Origin: a virus
IMG/VR virus record: IMGVR_UViG_3300047548_000860
Span: 1 to 20,766 of that record
DNA length: 20,766 nt
Strand: one strand, 5' to 3'
Position 1 is the first letter of the stretch, and each line of letters begins with the position of its first letter. The notes beneath the pieces are model-generated. The model did not search any database. It saw nothing but the letters and a program-made list of their open reading frames with translations, and was not told the DNA's origin. The translations under genes were made by a program, and so were the position numbers. Of this stretch, positions 7,409 to 14,952 are shown piece after piece.

Positions 7409-7895
7409 AAAACCGCCACAACAACGTGATGGTGTGGTGTTCTTTAGCAGCGAATACGTTGACGAACTAGAACAAAGTAGTTATTCACTAAAAATAGTAG
7501 ACGATAAAAACCTGCCTGGCTCTACGCTAGGCAGGCGGCGTCTTCAACTGCGGGAAACCGAGCAAGTACGGTTACACCCACTACGCACGGCTATTTACTT
7601 ACTAGCTGATTTAATTAAACTTGCAAAGGCCAGCACTTGGTTTATCGACAGTAGCGGGCGTGTTTTCCAGTACAAAAAACACACGCGCGCCAAACTGACA
7701 ACAAAGAAGATTAAACAAGTGTTACCTGCGCAGGGTATAGGGTGTGTGTTGGAAATTGAGGGTCTAGCACAGCGCTTTAAAGTGATGATACGACCCAAAA
7801 CTGAACAGTATGCAGTAGTCTTACAACTAGGGCTTGTGCACATACTATACGGTTTAAGTGACACACCACGACCACCAAGCTGGAGGCTAGTGTAA
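7392..7895 (+). CDS. Hypothetical protein between polymerase and SF2 helicase, 167 aa
   Basis: I do not recognise this protein. It is basic and soluble. The central part (TAIYLLADLIKLAKASTWF, then DSSGRVFQYKKH) and a beta-rich C-terminal half suggest a small globular fold. The start is uncertain. GTG at 7392 (VYRIAEKPPQQR) gives a 17-base overlap with the polymerase gene and is preferred. An ATG at 7275 would overlap it by 134 bases. The stop TAA shares a base with the ATG of the next gene (7895), so the two are probably translationally coupled. Its place between polymerase and helicase suggests a replication or repair role, but no motif supports a specific one. A strong hairpin lies in the coding sequence at 7511-7535. 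Confidence 0.75.
   Translation: MYRIAEKPPQQRDGVVFFSSEYVDELEQSSYSLKIVDDKNLPGSTLGRRRLQLRETEQVRLHPLRTAIYLLADLIKLAKASTWFIDSSGRVFQYKKHTRAKLTTKKIKQVLPAQGIGCVLEIEGLAQRFKVMIRPKTEQYAVVLQLGLVHILYGLSDTPRPPSWRLV
7511..7535 (+). repeat. Strong RNA hairpin inside a coding region
   Basis: CCTGCCTGGC (7511-7520) pairs with GCTAGGCAGG (7526-7535) to give a 10-bp stem with one G-U pair and a 5-base loop (TCTAC). No T-run follows, so it is not an intrinsic terminator. It lies about 100 bases after the polymerase stop codon, inside the gene at 7392-7895. Confidence 0.55.
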
Positions 7896-9190
7896 TGGCA
7901 AAAGCAATTTTATCAAACCGCATATACATGGACGATCCAGGTAAAGAGCATGTAAAAAAGATCATGCAAGAACTTACCTACAAGATCAAAAAAGACACTG
8001 GTAACAAGCACTTCCAGGCTATTGAGACTATTCGTAACTACAAGCTCTTACCTAAAGGTGTAATTAGCATACCGCAGGGCCGGCAAGACTTGATTCCTGA
8101 AGGTTACGAAATCATCGACAAGCGAGTGCTCTACCCAGTGCCGTTTCCAGACCCTAAGATCAGCCTACGCGACGATCAGCTGGAAGTGTGGCAGGGTGCA
8201 GACGATACTTGCTTTGTAAATGCACTACCAGGCTGGGGCAAGACATTTACTGCACTACACATAGCACACAAGTGGGCACAGCGTACGCTGGTAATCACAC
8301 ACACTGCCGCACTACGCGATCAATGGTGTGAAGAAATAGAGCAGCTATTTGGTATTCGTCCAGGTGTGATAGGTGGCGGAGTCTACGACATAGAAGATCA
8401 TGCTATTGTTGTAGGCAATATTCAAAGTGTGGTAAAGTACCTAACCGAACTAAGCAAAGAGTTTGGCACGGTTATCCTAGACGAAGCACACCACTGTCCT
8501 GCTACTACATTCTCACAAACTGTAGACAGCTTTGGTGCACGCTACCGTCTAGCACTGTCCGGAACAATGCAGCGCAAAGACAAAAAGCACGTGTTGTTTC
8601 CAGACTACTTTGGCACTAAAATATTTAAGCCAGCACTAGCTAATACAATGGCTCCTAAGATTCAGGTAATACAAAGTGGTATTACACTAAAGCCAGGAGC
8701 TACATGGGTGGAAAAGATCAATGATCTAACCGAACGCCCTAACTATCAGCGCTTTGTTGCTGAACTAACACAACTTGAAATTGCAAATGGTCACAGCGTC
8801 TTAGTAGTCGCTGACCGAGTAGAATTTTTACAGAAAGTTAAAGAATATGTTGGAGAAACCTGTTTGCTGGTTACTGGCGAAACCTCCTTTGAGGACCGGC
8901 AACGTGTTAAGGAACAAATCCTTAGTGGAGAAAAGCAAGCAATTGCAGGTTCCAGGCAAATCTTCTCAGAAGGCATTTCTATTAACAGGTTATCGTGCCT
9001 AATACTGGCAGTACCAATGAGTAACGATTCACTACTAGAACAGCTTGTGGGTCGAATAATGCGACAGTTTCCGGGTAAACCAGAACCTGTTGTAGTTGAC
9101 ATAAACTTTGCCGGCTATGCCGACAAAAAACAAAATAACGACAGGCTAGGCTTATACCTACGCAAAGGCTGGCAAGTAACCACCATTTAG
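7895..9190 (+). CDS. SF2 DNA helicase (T5 D10-like)
   Basis: A 431-residue DEAH/DEAD superfamily 2 helicase. Motif I is ALPGWGKTFTA (about residues 113-123). Further landmarks are motif Ia (TLVITHTAALRDQW), motif II LDEAHH, motif III LSGTMQRKD, motif V (FSEGISI) and motif VI (QLVGRIMRQF). About 110 residues precede motif I. T5 D10 is a helicase of this kind, able to act on branched DNA, and lies at the same place after the polymerase, so a role in recombination or fork repair is the best guess. The ATG overlaps the upstream stop by one base. No terminator follows; the next promoter starts 11 bases after the stop. Confidence 0.93.
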   Translation: MAKAILSNRIYMDDPGKEHVKKIMQELTYKIKKDTGNKHFQAIETIRNYKLLPKGVISIPQGRQDLIPEGYEIIDKRVLYPVPFPDPKISLRDDQLEVWQGADDTCFVNALPGWGKTFTALHIAHKWAQRTLVITHTAALRDQWCEEIEQLFGIRPGVIGGGVYDIEDHAIVVGNIQSVVKYLTELSKEFGTVILDEAHHCPATTFSQTVDSFGARYRLALSGTMQRKDKKHVLFPDYFGTKIFKPALANTMAPKIQVIQSGITLKPGATWVEKINDLTERPNYQRFVAELTQLEIANGHSVLVVADRVEFLQKVKEYVGETCLLVTGETSFEDRQRVKEQILSGEKQAIAGSRQIFSEGISINRLSCLILAVPMSNDSLLEQLVGRIMRQFPGKPEPVVVDINFAGYADKKQNNDRLGLYLRKGWQVTTI

Positions 9191-9200
9191 AAAAATTAAC

Positions 9201-9229
9201 TTGTCACACCCTGTCAAAAGTGATATAAT
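9201..9229 (+). promoter_or_regulatory. Strong sigma-70 promoter upstream of the SSB operon
   Basis: TTGTCA (9201-9206), 17-base spacer, TATAAT (9224-9229), with an extended -10 TG at 9221-9222. This is the best match to consensus in the window. Transcription should begin near 9236, only about 13 bases before the ATG at 9249. No Shine-Dalgarno sequence is seen. Confidence 0.85.
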
Positions 9230-9248
9230 AACTGCATGTTGTTCAAAA

Positions 9249-9650
9249 ATGACCCTTTTCTTTGACATTCACCGTTTAGAACGCGAAACTAGCTGTGACC
9301 CAGTGAAATTGGTTGAACAACTTCGCTTGCATTATGCCAAAAAGCTAATACCAAAAAACCACACCCAAGGCATTAAGCCTATTAAGAATTTATTTGGCAA
9401 CAGCTTTTTGGTTAATCCCAGCGATCTCTTTGACGACAAGACAACAGACGTAATCTTTAAGTCACAATACATTCAGTTAGCGGGTAGACGTGATTACGGT
9501 AGTTACAAATACTACGGTACTAAATACCTGGATCTCAGCTACTTTGCTGATCTGGACACAGAAAAGATAAAACATAATCCGCTGCTAACAATAACACAAA
9601 ACAAAATTTACTTCAAATACGAGGAAAACACAAATGGCACTCAGCTTTAA
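9249..9650 (+). CDS. Hypothetical protein upstream of SSB, 133 aa
   Basis: An unrecognised soluble protein. It is rich in tyrosine and lysine, with YGSYKYYGTKYLDLSYF near residues 85-105, and has no cysteine cluster, membrane span or clear motif. I chose ATG at 9249 (MTLFFDIHRLE) because a possible upstream TTG at 9201 lies inside the promoter and could not be on its transcript. It is the first gene after the strong promoter. It overlaps the ssDNA-binding protein gene by 17 bases, so the two are probably made together. A role linked to ssDNA handling is inferred from this pairing only. Confidence 0.75.
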   Translation: MTLFFDIHRLERETSCDPVKLVEQLRLHYAKKLIPKNHTQGIKPIKNLFGNSFLVNPSDLFDDKTTDVIFKSQYIQLAGRRDYGSYKYYGTKYLDLSYFADLDTEKIKHNPLLTITQNKIYFKYEENTNGTQL

Positions 9651-10275
9651 AAATACCAAAGGTAAAGCACAATCTAACAAAGTCGAAGCTTACGAATACA
9701 AAGACGGCGAAAACAGTGTTCGTCTTGTTGGTGGCGTCTTGCCACGTTACATCTACTGGCTAAAGGGTTCTAACAACAAGGATATTCCTGTTGAGTGCCT
9801 GGCTTTTAGCCGTGATAAAGAAAAGTTCGACAACCTTGAAGTTGACCACGTTCCCGAGTTCTTTCCAGAAGCCAAGTGCAGCTGGAGCTACACCGTTAAC
9901 TGCCTTGACCCTAAAGATGGCAAAGTCAAAGCACTTAACCTGAAAAAGAAACTGTTTGAGCAAATCGTAACCGCTGCTGAGGATCTAGGCGATCCTACTG
10001 ATTATGACACTGGTTGGGATGTTGTGTTCAAGCGGGTAAAGACCGGGCCGCTAGCGTTTAACGTTGAATATCAGCTGCAAGTTCTGCGTTGCAAGCCACG
10101 TGCGCTTAGCGAAGCCGAACGTGCACTAGCCGACAGTGCAAAGAGCATTGACGAGAAGTATCCTCGTCCTACGCCCGACGAAGTTCGTGCACTCTTGGAA
10201 AAGATCACAAGCAACACTGAAGACGAAGGTGACGCCACCGACGCTGAACGTGAAGCTGTAAAAGACCTAGGTTAA
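9634..10275 (+). CDS. Single-stranded DNA-binding protein (gp32-like)
   Basis: The 213-residue protein matches the pattern of phage SSBs that I know. A basic N-terminus (MALSFKNTKGKAQSNK) precedes a core with SVRLVGGVLPRYIYWLKG and KCSWSYTVNCLDPKDGKVK, then LNLKKKLFEQI. The C-terminal tail is strongly acidic (EDEGDATDAEREAVKDLG), as is usual for SSBs, where it recruits partner proteins and tunes DNA binding. It should coat ssDNA at the fork and during recombination. The start has AGGA 8 bases upstream. Codon use is regular and rich in C-ending codons, fitting high expression. It is followed at once by a terminator, so its transcript is short: promoter 9201, two genes, terminator 10280. Confidence 0.8.
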   Translation: MALSFKNTKGKAQSNKVEAYEYKDGENSVRLVGGVLPRYIYWLKGSNNKDIPVECLAFSRDKEKFDNLEVDHVPEFFPEAKCSWSYTVNCLDPKDGKVKALNLKKKLFEQIVTAAEDLGDPTDYDTGWDVVFKRVKTGPLAFNVEYQLQVLRCKPRALSEAERALADSAKSIDEKYPRPTPDEVRALLEKITSNTEDEGDATDAEREAVKDLG

Positions 10276-10279
10276 TTAC

Positions 10280-10316
10280 ATAGCCCGCAATCCTAAAAAG
10301 CTTGCGGGCTATTTTG
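10280..10316 (+). terminator. Rho-independent terminator after the SSB gene
   Basis: An 11-bp perfect stem pairs ATAGCCCGCAA (10280-10290) with TTGCGGGCTAT (10302-10312), with an 11-base loop and a short T-run after it. It ends only 12 bases before the next start codon. Confidence 0.88.
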
Positions 10317-10327
10317 TCTGTAACATA

Positions 10328-11299
10328 ATGAAAATACTATTTACTGCTGACGTACATATCAAGCTAGGTCAGAAAAACGTACCAGTTGAGTGGTCTAAGA
10401 ATAGGTTTGGGCTGTTCCTGAAGCAATTTGCAGAAATGCAAAAACAAGCTGATATAGTTATAGTGGGCGGTGACGTTTTTGACAGACTGCCTACAATGGA
10501 CGAAGTTGAACTTTACTTTGACTTTGTACTAAGTTTCACAAAACCTACCATAATCTATCCTGGCAATCACGAAATGCTTAAAAAGGACACAACCTTCTTA
10601 AGCAATCTTAAAAAAGCCACGCATAACTTAAACCCACTTGTTACTGTATGTGATCAAATTCGCAGTGACTTGTTAGGTGGTGATGTGGACATTATTCCGT
10701 ATACGCACCTTAAGCAGTGGGCTGAAAATTACCAAGACTATGACTTTAGTGGCCGTATCTTGTGCACGCATGTACGCGGCGAGATTCCTCCACACGTTAA
10801 GCCAGAAGTTAACCTAGACTTATTTAATCGCTGGCAGGTAGTGTTAGCCGGAGATTTGCACAGCTATGATAACTGCCAACGTAACATTCTTTATCCTGGT
10901 AGTCCTTATACTACTAGTTTTCACAGACATAGTGTGGATACTGGTGCTATTTTACTTGATGTGGGCACTCTTGAACACCAGTGGCTAAAGTTTGACTTGC
11001 CACAGCTTATTAAACGTACTATTCAAGCAGGTGAAACACCCACACCTACTGATTGGGATCACACAATCTATGAAGTTGAGGGTGATATGCAAGAACTTGG
11101 ACTACTAGAGGACAGTGAGCTAGTAGCCAGCAAAGTAATTAAACGAGACACTGATAGTGCACTTATCCTAGACCCTGAAATGTCGCTAACCGAGGAAGTG
11201 CGTGAATATTTAACTTATATCCTAGAGCTGCCTGAAGATACAGTAGCAGACGTGTTAAAGGAACTACAAAATCATGCCGAAAAGTTTGACACACATTAA
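10328..11299 (+). CDS. sbcD: SbcD/Mre11-like nuclease subunit
   Basis: A 323-residue calcineurin-like phosphoesterase. Metal-binding motifs occur in order: DVH (D8, H10), GGDVFD (D49), PGNHE (N80, H81), THVRG and AGDLHS, followed by YPGSPYTTSF, which is typical of SbcD. With SbcC (11521) it should form the Mre11-Rad50 type complex that trims DNA ends, opens hairpins and supports recombination-dependent replication. T5 genes D12/D13 and T4 gp47/gp46 are known counterparts. The gene lies right after a terminator and no good promoter is visible before it, so its transcription probably comes from readthrough. The 34 codons at 10880-10981 use mainly T-ending codons, unlike the rest of the gene. 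Confidence 0.93.
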   Translation: MKILFTADVHIKLGQKNVPVEWSKNRFGLFLKQFAEMQKQADIVIVGGDVFDRLPTMDEVELYFDFVLSFTKPTIIYPGNHEMLKKDTTFLSNLKKATHNLNPLVTVCDQIRSDLLGGDVDIIPYTHLKQWAENYQDYDFSGRILCTHVRGEIPPHVKPEVNLDLFNRWQVVLAGDLHSYDNCQRNILYPGSPYTTSFHRHSVDTGAILLDVGTLEHQWLKFDLPQLIKRTIQAGETPTPTDWDHTIYEVEGDMQELGLLEDSELVASKVIKRDTDSALILDPEMSLTEEVREYLTYILELPEDTVADVLKELQNHAEKFDTH

Positions 11300-11534
11300 A
11301 GCCGAAGTATGGTCTCAACCAAACTGCCCTGCTTGCACACAGTCTAAGCGACTGCTAGATGCATACCACATTCAGTACGCTGAGTGCATGATAGGCATTA
11401 ACGGCTATACCAAAAAAGACTTGATTGACAAAGTTCCCACTGCACGTAGTGTACCGCAAATCTTTTTAAACGGCGAGTATATTGGTGGGCTAAACGAATT
11501 AAAAGCAAAGCTACAGGAATATGATAACAATTAA
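11274..11534 (+). CDS. Glutaredoxin
   Basis: An 86-residue glutaredoxin with active site CPAC (C18, C21), the cis-proline motif SVPQIF near residue 60 and a GG motif (YIGGLNEL) that binds glutathione. The length fits the family. Glutaredoxins reduce disulfides such as the one formed in ribonucleotide reductase in each turnover. A class II RNR with a C-terminal cysteine pair is encoded at 15628, so it is a likely client. The gene is wedged between the two nuclease subunit genes, overlapping sbcD by 26 bases and sbcC by 14. The active site CPAC differs from the commoner CPYC. It could alternatively act in redox control of another phage protein. Confidence 0.92.
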   Translation: MPKSLTHIKAEVWSQPNCPACTQSKRLLDAYHIQYAECMIGINGYTKKDLIDKVPTARSVPQIFLNGEYIGGLNELKAKLQEYDNN

Positions 11535-13356
11535 ACAACTGCAGTGGAGTAACGCATTTAGCTACGGCAAGGACAATCGGATTGACTTTGTTGCTGCTCC
11601 ACTAACACAGCTTGTTGGTAAAAACGGTCACGGTAAAAGCTCTATTGCACTTATCCTAGAAGAAGCGCTGTTTAATAAAAACAGCAAGGGCATTAAAAAA
11701 GCAGATATCTTAAACAGGTATATCAAAGAAAAGCAGTATACGATTCGTGTAGTGTTTGATCGTGATGGTGTGGAGTATGTAGTAGAAACGCAACGTGGTA
11801 CTACTCAAACTGTTAAACTGTTTAAAAGTGGAGTAGACATTAGTGCTCACACAGCCACACAAACCTACAAAATTATTGAAGAAGTACTAGGCTTTGACCA
11901 CAAAACATTTGCACAAATTGTTTATCAAAGCAATGCGTCAAGCCTAGAGTTTTTAACTGCTGCTGACACGGCCCGTAAAAAGTTTCTTATTGAAATCTTA
12001 AACTTAGGCAAGTATACACGTGCCCAAGAAGTTTTCAAGGAAGTAGCCACAGAACTTGGTAAAGACATTGCTAGTACACAAAGCAAGGTAAACACAGTTA
12101 AAGCTTGGCTGGATAAGTATGAAGGCACTGACCTAGACCCTAAACCGCTGCAAGAACTGCCGCAACTAGACGACAGTTTAGTACAGAAGTCTGGTGAGCT
12201 GCAACAAACACTGCAAAATATCGAGCAAACCAACAAAAAGATTTCGCAGAACAATACTTACAAGCAGCTGCAGTCTGGTATTAAGCTCTTGCCACTGCCC
12301 AATAAGCCGCTAGAAGATGCTAGCTTAACCAGCAGGTCAGCGCAAGCAAACAAGCTGGCTATTGAAGCTAAAAAAGGCATGGAAGATTCGCGTGCTTTTG
12401 TTAAAAAGATTAACGGCTTGTCTGGCACGTGTCCTACTTGTTTGCAACCTATTGACCAGCACAAACTAGAAGATTTAGTAGCAGAGCAGCAAGTGCTGCA
12501 GCAAGAGCTATCTGCAAAGTACGCTGAAGCTGCGGGTACACTAGACGAGTTAAACCGTCAAGCTAAGGTATACCAAGCTGAGCTACAGTTGTGGCAGCAG
12601 TCGCAACGTGACCATGAAAACTGGGAAAAATATCACCAGCTTATTAACGCTGAACTTCCTGAACAGCAGCTAGACAAGCAACAATTGCAAGCGGAGCTTG
12701 CCAGCTTGCAGAGCAGTATTCAGACAGTACGCGATAAGATTACTGCTGCAGAAGCACATAATGCAAAAGCTACTGCCCACAATTCTAAAGTAGAGTTAAT
12801 TAGCAAGCAGTTGCTGGAAATGCGTGAAGAACTGGAAACTTATGCTGAGCAGCTACACCAGCTAAACAATCGCATGAGCATTATGTCTGTGCTTAACAAA
12901 ACGTTTAGCACAACAGGTTTAGTAGCTTACAAGATTGAGTGCTTGGTCAAAGACTTAGAAGAAGTCACTAATCAGTACTTGGTAGACTTAAGCGACGGCA
13001 GATTCCAGATTAGCTTCAAGATCAGCGCTAGTGATAAACTTAACGTTGTTATTACTGATAACGGTCGCGATATTGAAATGGCGGCACTAAGTGGCGGTGA
13101 ACGTGCTCGTGTAAACGTAGCTACACTGCTAGGTATCCGCAAGCTAATGCAAACACTGAGCTCGTCTAGAATCAACTTGTTGATCTTGGACGAAACAGTA
13201 GAAACGCTTGACGTAGAAGGTAAAGAGCGATTAGTAGAAGTGCTACTACGTGAAGAACATCTTAACACCTTCTTAGTCTCACACGGCTTTACACACCCAC
13301 TACTAGAAAAAGTAAATGTGGTAAAGCGTAACAATGTTTCTCAAATAGAGGCATGA
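11521..13356 (+). CDS. sbcC: SbcC/Rad50-like ATPase nuclease subunit
   Basis: A 611-residue SMC-type ATPase. Walker A is GKNGHGKS (33-40). Two long coiled coils rich in Q, L, E and K flank a zinc hook CPTC (304-307). The ABC signature is LSGGERARVN (from 523), followed by Walker B LLILDE (553-558) and an H-loop histidine in LVSHGF (588). It is far shorter than E. coli SbcC (1048 aa) and close to phage homologues such as T4 gp46 (560 aa), because the coiled coils are short. It pairs with SbcD (10328) to process DNA ends. The start ATG overlaps the glutaredoxin gene and AGGA lies only 2 bases away, so translation is probably coupled. Confidence 0.94.
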   Translation: MITIKQLQWSNAFSYGKDNRIDFVAAPLTQLVGKNGHGKSSIALILEEALFNKNSKGIKKADILNRYIKEKQYTIRVVFDRDGVEYVVETQRGTTQTVKLFKSGVDISAHTATQTYKIIEEVLGFDHKTFAQIVYQSNASSLEFLTAADTARKKFLIEILNLGKYTRAQEVFKEVATELGKDIASTQSKVNTVKAWLDKYEGTDLDPKPLQELPQLDDSLVQKSGELQQTLQNIEQTNKKISQNNTYKQLQSGIKLLPLPNKPLEDASLTSRSAQANKLAIEAKKGMEDSRAFVKKINGLSGTCPTCLQPIDQHKLEDLVAEQQVLQQELSAKYAEAAGTLDELNRQAKVYQAELQLWQQSQRDHENWEKYHQLINAELPEQQLDKQQLQAELASLQSSIQTVRDKITAAEAHNAKATAHNSKVELISKQLLEMREELETYAEQLHQLNNRMSIMSVLNKTFSTTGLVAYKIECLVKDLEEVTNQYLVDLSDGRFQISFKISASDKLNVVITDNGRDIEMAALSGGERARVNVATLLGIRKLMQTLSSSRINLLILDETVETLDVEGKERLVEVLLREEHLNTFLVSHGFTHPLLEKVNVVKRNNVSQIEA

Positions 13357-13357
13357 T

Positions 13358-13603
13358 ATGAATAAAGTAGAAAAGTTGCTAAACGGCGGTAAGGGCTACG
13401 CTATAAAAGAAGAAACAAAAGTTTTGCTTCTTCCTGGACTACTATTGGACGACTCGCAATACCAGACTGCAGTTGTTGAATCTGGTAGTGTAATGTTTAG
13501 TACTAGCGCAGGTACATTAGAAACAAAACATGCTCCTATTCCGGAAGCACAACCACAAGAGACACCTAAGCCTGCTATAGTGTTTCCAAAGCGTAACAAG
13601 TAA
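13358..13603 (+). CDS. Small hypothetical protein, 81 aa
   Basis: I do not recognise it. The N-terminal half (YAIKEETKVLLLPGLLLDDSQ) looks like a small beta-rich domain. The C-terminal third is proline-rich and probably disordered (APIPEAQPQETPKPAIVFPK). It begins one base after the sbcC stop with AGAGG six bases upstream, and its stop overlaps the next ATG by one base, so it is a true part of the operon. Position between sbcC and a resolvase-like nuclease suggests an accessory role in recombination, without motif support. Confidence 0.75.
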   Translation: MNKVEKLLNGGKGYAIKEETKVLLLPGLLLDDSQYQTAVVESGSVMFSTSAGTLETKHAPIPEAQPQETPKPAIVFPKRNK

Positions 13604-14058
13604 TGGTAGACAGCCGAGCAAAAGGTGCTAGAACAGAAACCCAAATCCGGGACGTGCTCCGCACATACACTAAATTGCAGTGGGAGCGCGTACCTGGTAG
13701 TGGTGCTCTTGACGAAAAACACGGATTAAAAGGTGACTTATACGTACCTAACGCTAACAACCTGTATTGTGTTGAAGCAAAAGGCTACGCTGACGACCAC
13801 CTTACTAGTGCCATATTAACCAGCAAAGACCCTCAACTGTTACAGTTTTGGAAGCAAGCCGTTCGTCAAGGCCAGCAAGTAAAGAAACGACCGCTACTCG
13901 CATTTAAGTTTGATCGCAGTAAAATTTTTGTAGCCTTTGAAGATATGCCAAGCACCACCGAATACCGCTGGATGTTTGTATGTGCAGAAACACGCGAGTT
14001 TTATGTAGCGCAACTAGAGCAGTGGCTACAACACGAACAACCAAAATTTATAGCTTGA
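13603..14058 (+). CDS. PD-(D/E)XK nuclease, putative Holliday junction resolvase
   Basis: The 151-residue protein has the layout of small archaeal/phage-type resolvases: a basic start with an early glutamate (SRAKGARTETQIRDVL), then WERVPGSGALDEKHGLKGD with the motif aspartate, then LYCVEAKGYADD, which carries the E-x-K of the PD-(D/E)XK fold. Such enzymes cut four-way junctions or branched DNA, which fits a module with SbcCD and an SF2 helicase. Substrate specificity cannot be read from the sequence; another structure-specific or nicking nuclease is possible. The ATG overlaps the upstream stop by one base. Its own stop codon lies inside the -35 of the next promoter. Confidence 0.72.
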   Translation: MVDSRAKGARTETQIRDVLRTYTKLQWERVPGSGALDEKHGLKGDLYVPNANNLYCVEAKGYADDHLTSAILTSKDPQLLQFWKQAVRQGQQVKKRPLLAFKFDRSKIFVAFEDMPSTTEYRWMFVCAETREFYVAQLEQWLQHEQPKFIA

Positions 14059-14083
14059 TTATCTGGGTTGAAAAGTGTATAAT
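14055..14083 (+). promoter_or_regulatory. Sigma-70 promoter before the flap endonuclease
   Basis: TTGATT (14055-14060), 17-base spacer, TATAAT (14078-14083). The -35 overlaps the stop codon of the preceding gene. Transcription should begin near 14090, about 17 bases before the ATG at 14107, again without a visible Shine-Dalgarno sequence. Confidence 0.72.
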
Positions 14084-14106
14084 AACATATTAAACCCTAT
14101 CATACC

Positions 14107-14952
14107 ATGAGTAAAACATTTAATCAAGTCACCACACAAACCAATACGCTGATGATTGTAGACGCACTTAACCTGGCGTTTCGCTACAAACACAGCGGTG
14201 CAACTGACTTTGCTGAAGATTACCTGCGTACAGTAGACAGTCTACGTCGCAGCTATAAGGCCAGCAAGGTAATCATTGCTTGTGACCAAGGCAGTAGTAG
14301 CTATCGTAAAAGCATTTACCCTGATTACAAGCAAAATCGTAAAGACAAGTTTGACGAGCAGACTGAAGCTGAAAAAGCTGCTTTTGAGTTGTTCTTTGAA
14401 GAATTTCAAAAGACTATTCAGTATATCCAAGAAAACAGCAGCTATCCAGTGCTTAAGTTTCAAGGCGTAGAAGCCGACGACATTGCTGCGTATATCGTCT
14501 CACAACGTGAGAAGTATCCAGTCGGCGATGTTTGGCTGATCTCCAGCGACCGTGACTGGGACTTGCTTGTGCAGCCTGGAGTTAGTCGTTTCAGTTATGT
14601 AACTCGCAAAGAAGTTACCATTGACAACTGGGATACACACTATGAGTGGTTGCCAGAAGATTATATTTCGATTAAGTGTCTTACTGGTGACACTGGGGAT
14701 AATGTTCCTGGTGTGCCTGGTGTTGGGCCTAAGCGTGCTGCCAGTCTTGTTGCTGAGTACGGTAGCACTTGGGATATTATTGCTAATATTCCTCTTAGTG
14801 GGCGCTATAAATACATTGAAGCACTGAATCAACACAAAGATCAGCTGCAGCTAAATTATCAGCTAATGGACTTGGTTACACACTGTCAAGAAGCCATTGG
14901 CGACGCAAATCTCCAAGAAATCAACAACACACTACAACTATACCTTGTATGA
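14107..14952 (+). CDS. 5'-3' flap endonuclease/exonuclease (T5 D15-like)
   Basis: A 281-residue FEN-family nuclease, close in length to T5 D15 (291 aa). Metal-binding acidic motifs appear in order: LMIVDALNLAFRYKH (D19), IIACDQGSSSYRK, KFQGVEADDIAAY, LISSDRDWDLL and GDTGDNVPGVPGVGPKRA, the last being the helix-3-turn-helix that binds DNA. It removes RNA primers and 5' flaps during lagging-strand synthesis, replacing the 5' nuclease domain that the polymerase at 5117 lacks. It is the first gene after a promoter. Its stop overlaps the dUTPase start (ATGA). Codons over the helix-3-turn-helix (14677-14808) are mostly T-ending, unlike the rest of the gene. Confidence 0.95.
   Translation: MSKTFNQVTTQTNTLMIVDALNLAFRYKHSGATDFAEDYLRTVDSLRRSYKASKVIIACDQGSSSYRKSIYPDYKQNRKDKFDEQTEAEKAAFELFFEEFQKTIQYIQENSSYPVLKFQGVEADDIAAYIVSQREKYPVGDVWLISSDRDWDLLVQPGVSRFSYVTRKEVTIDNWDTHYEWLPEDYISIKCLTGDTGDNVPGVPGVGPKRAASLVAEYGSTWDIIANIPLSGRYKYIEALNQHKDQLQLNYQLMDLVTHCQEAIGDANLQEINNTLQLYLV

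Noticed and set aside
9201-9248. TTG at 9201 as start of the pre-SSB gene
   Set aside because: It lies within the -35 of the strong promoter, so it would not be on the transcript from that promoter.
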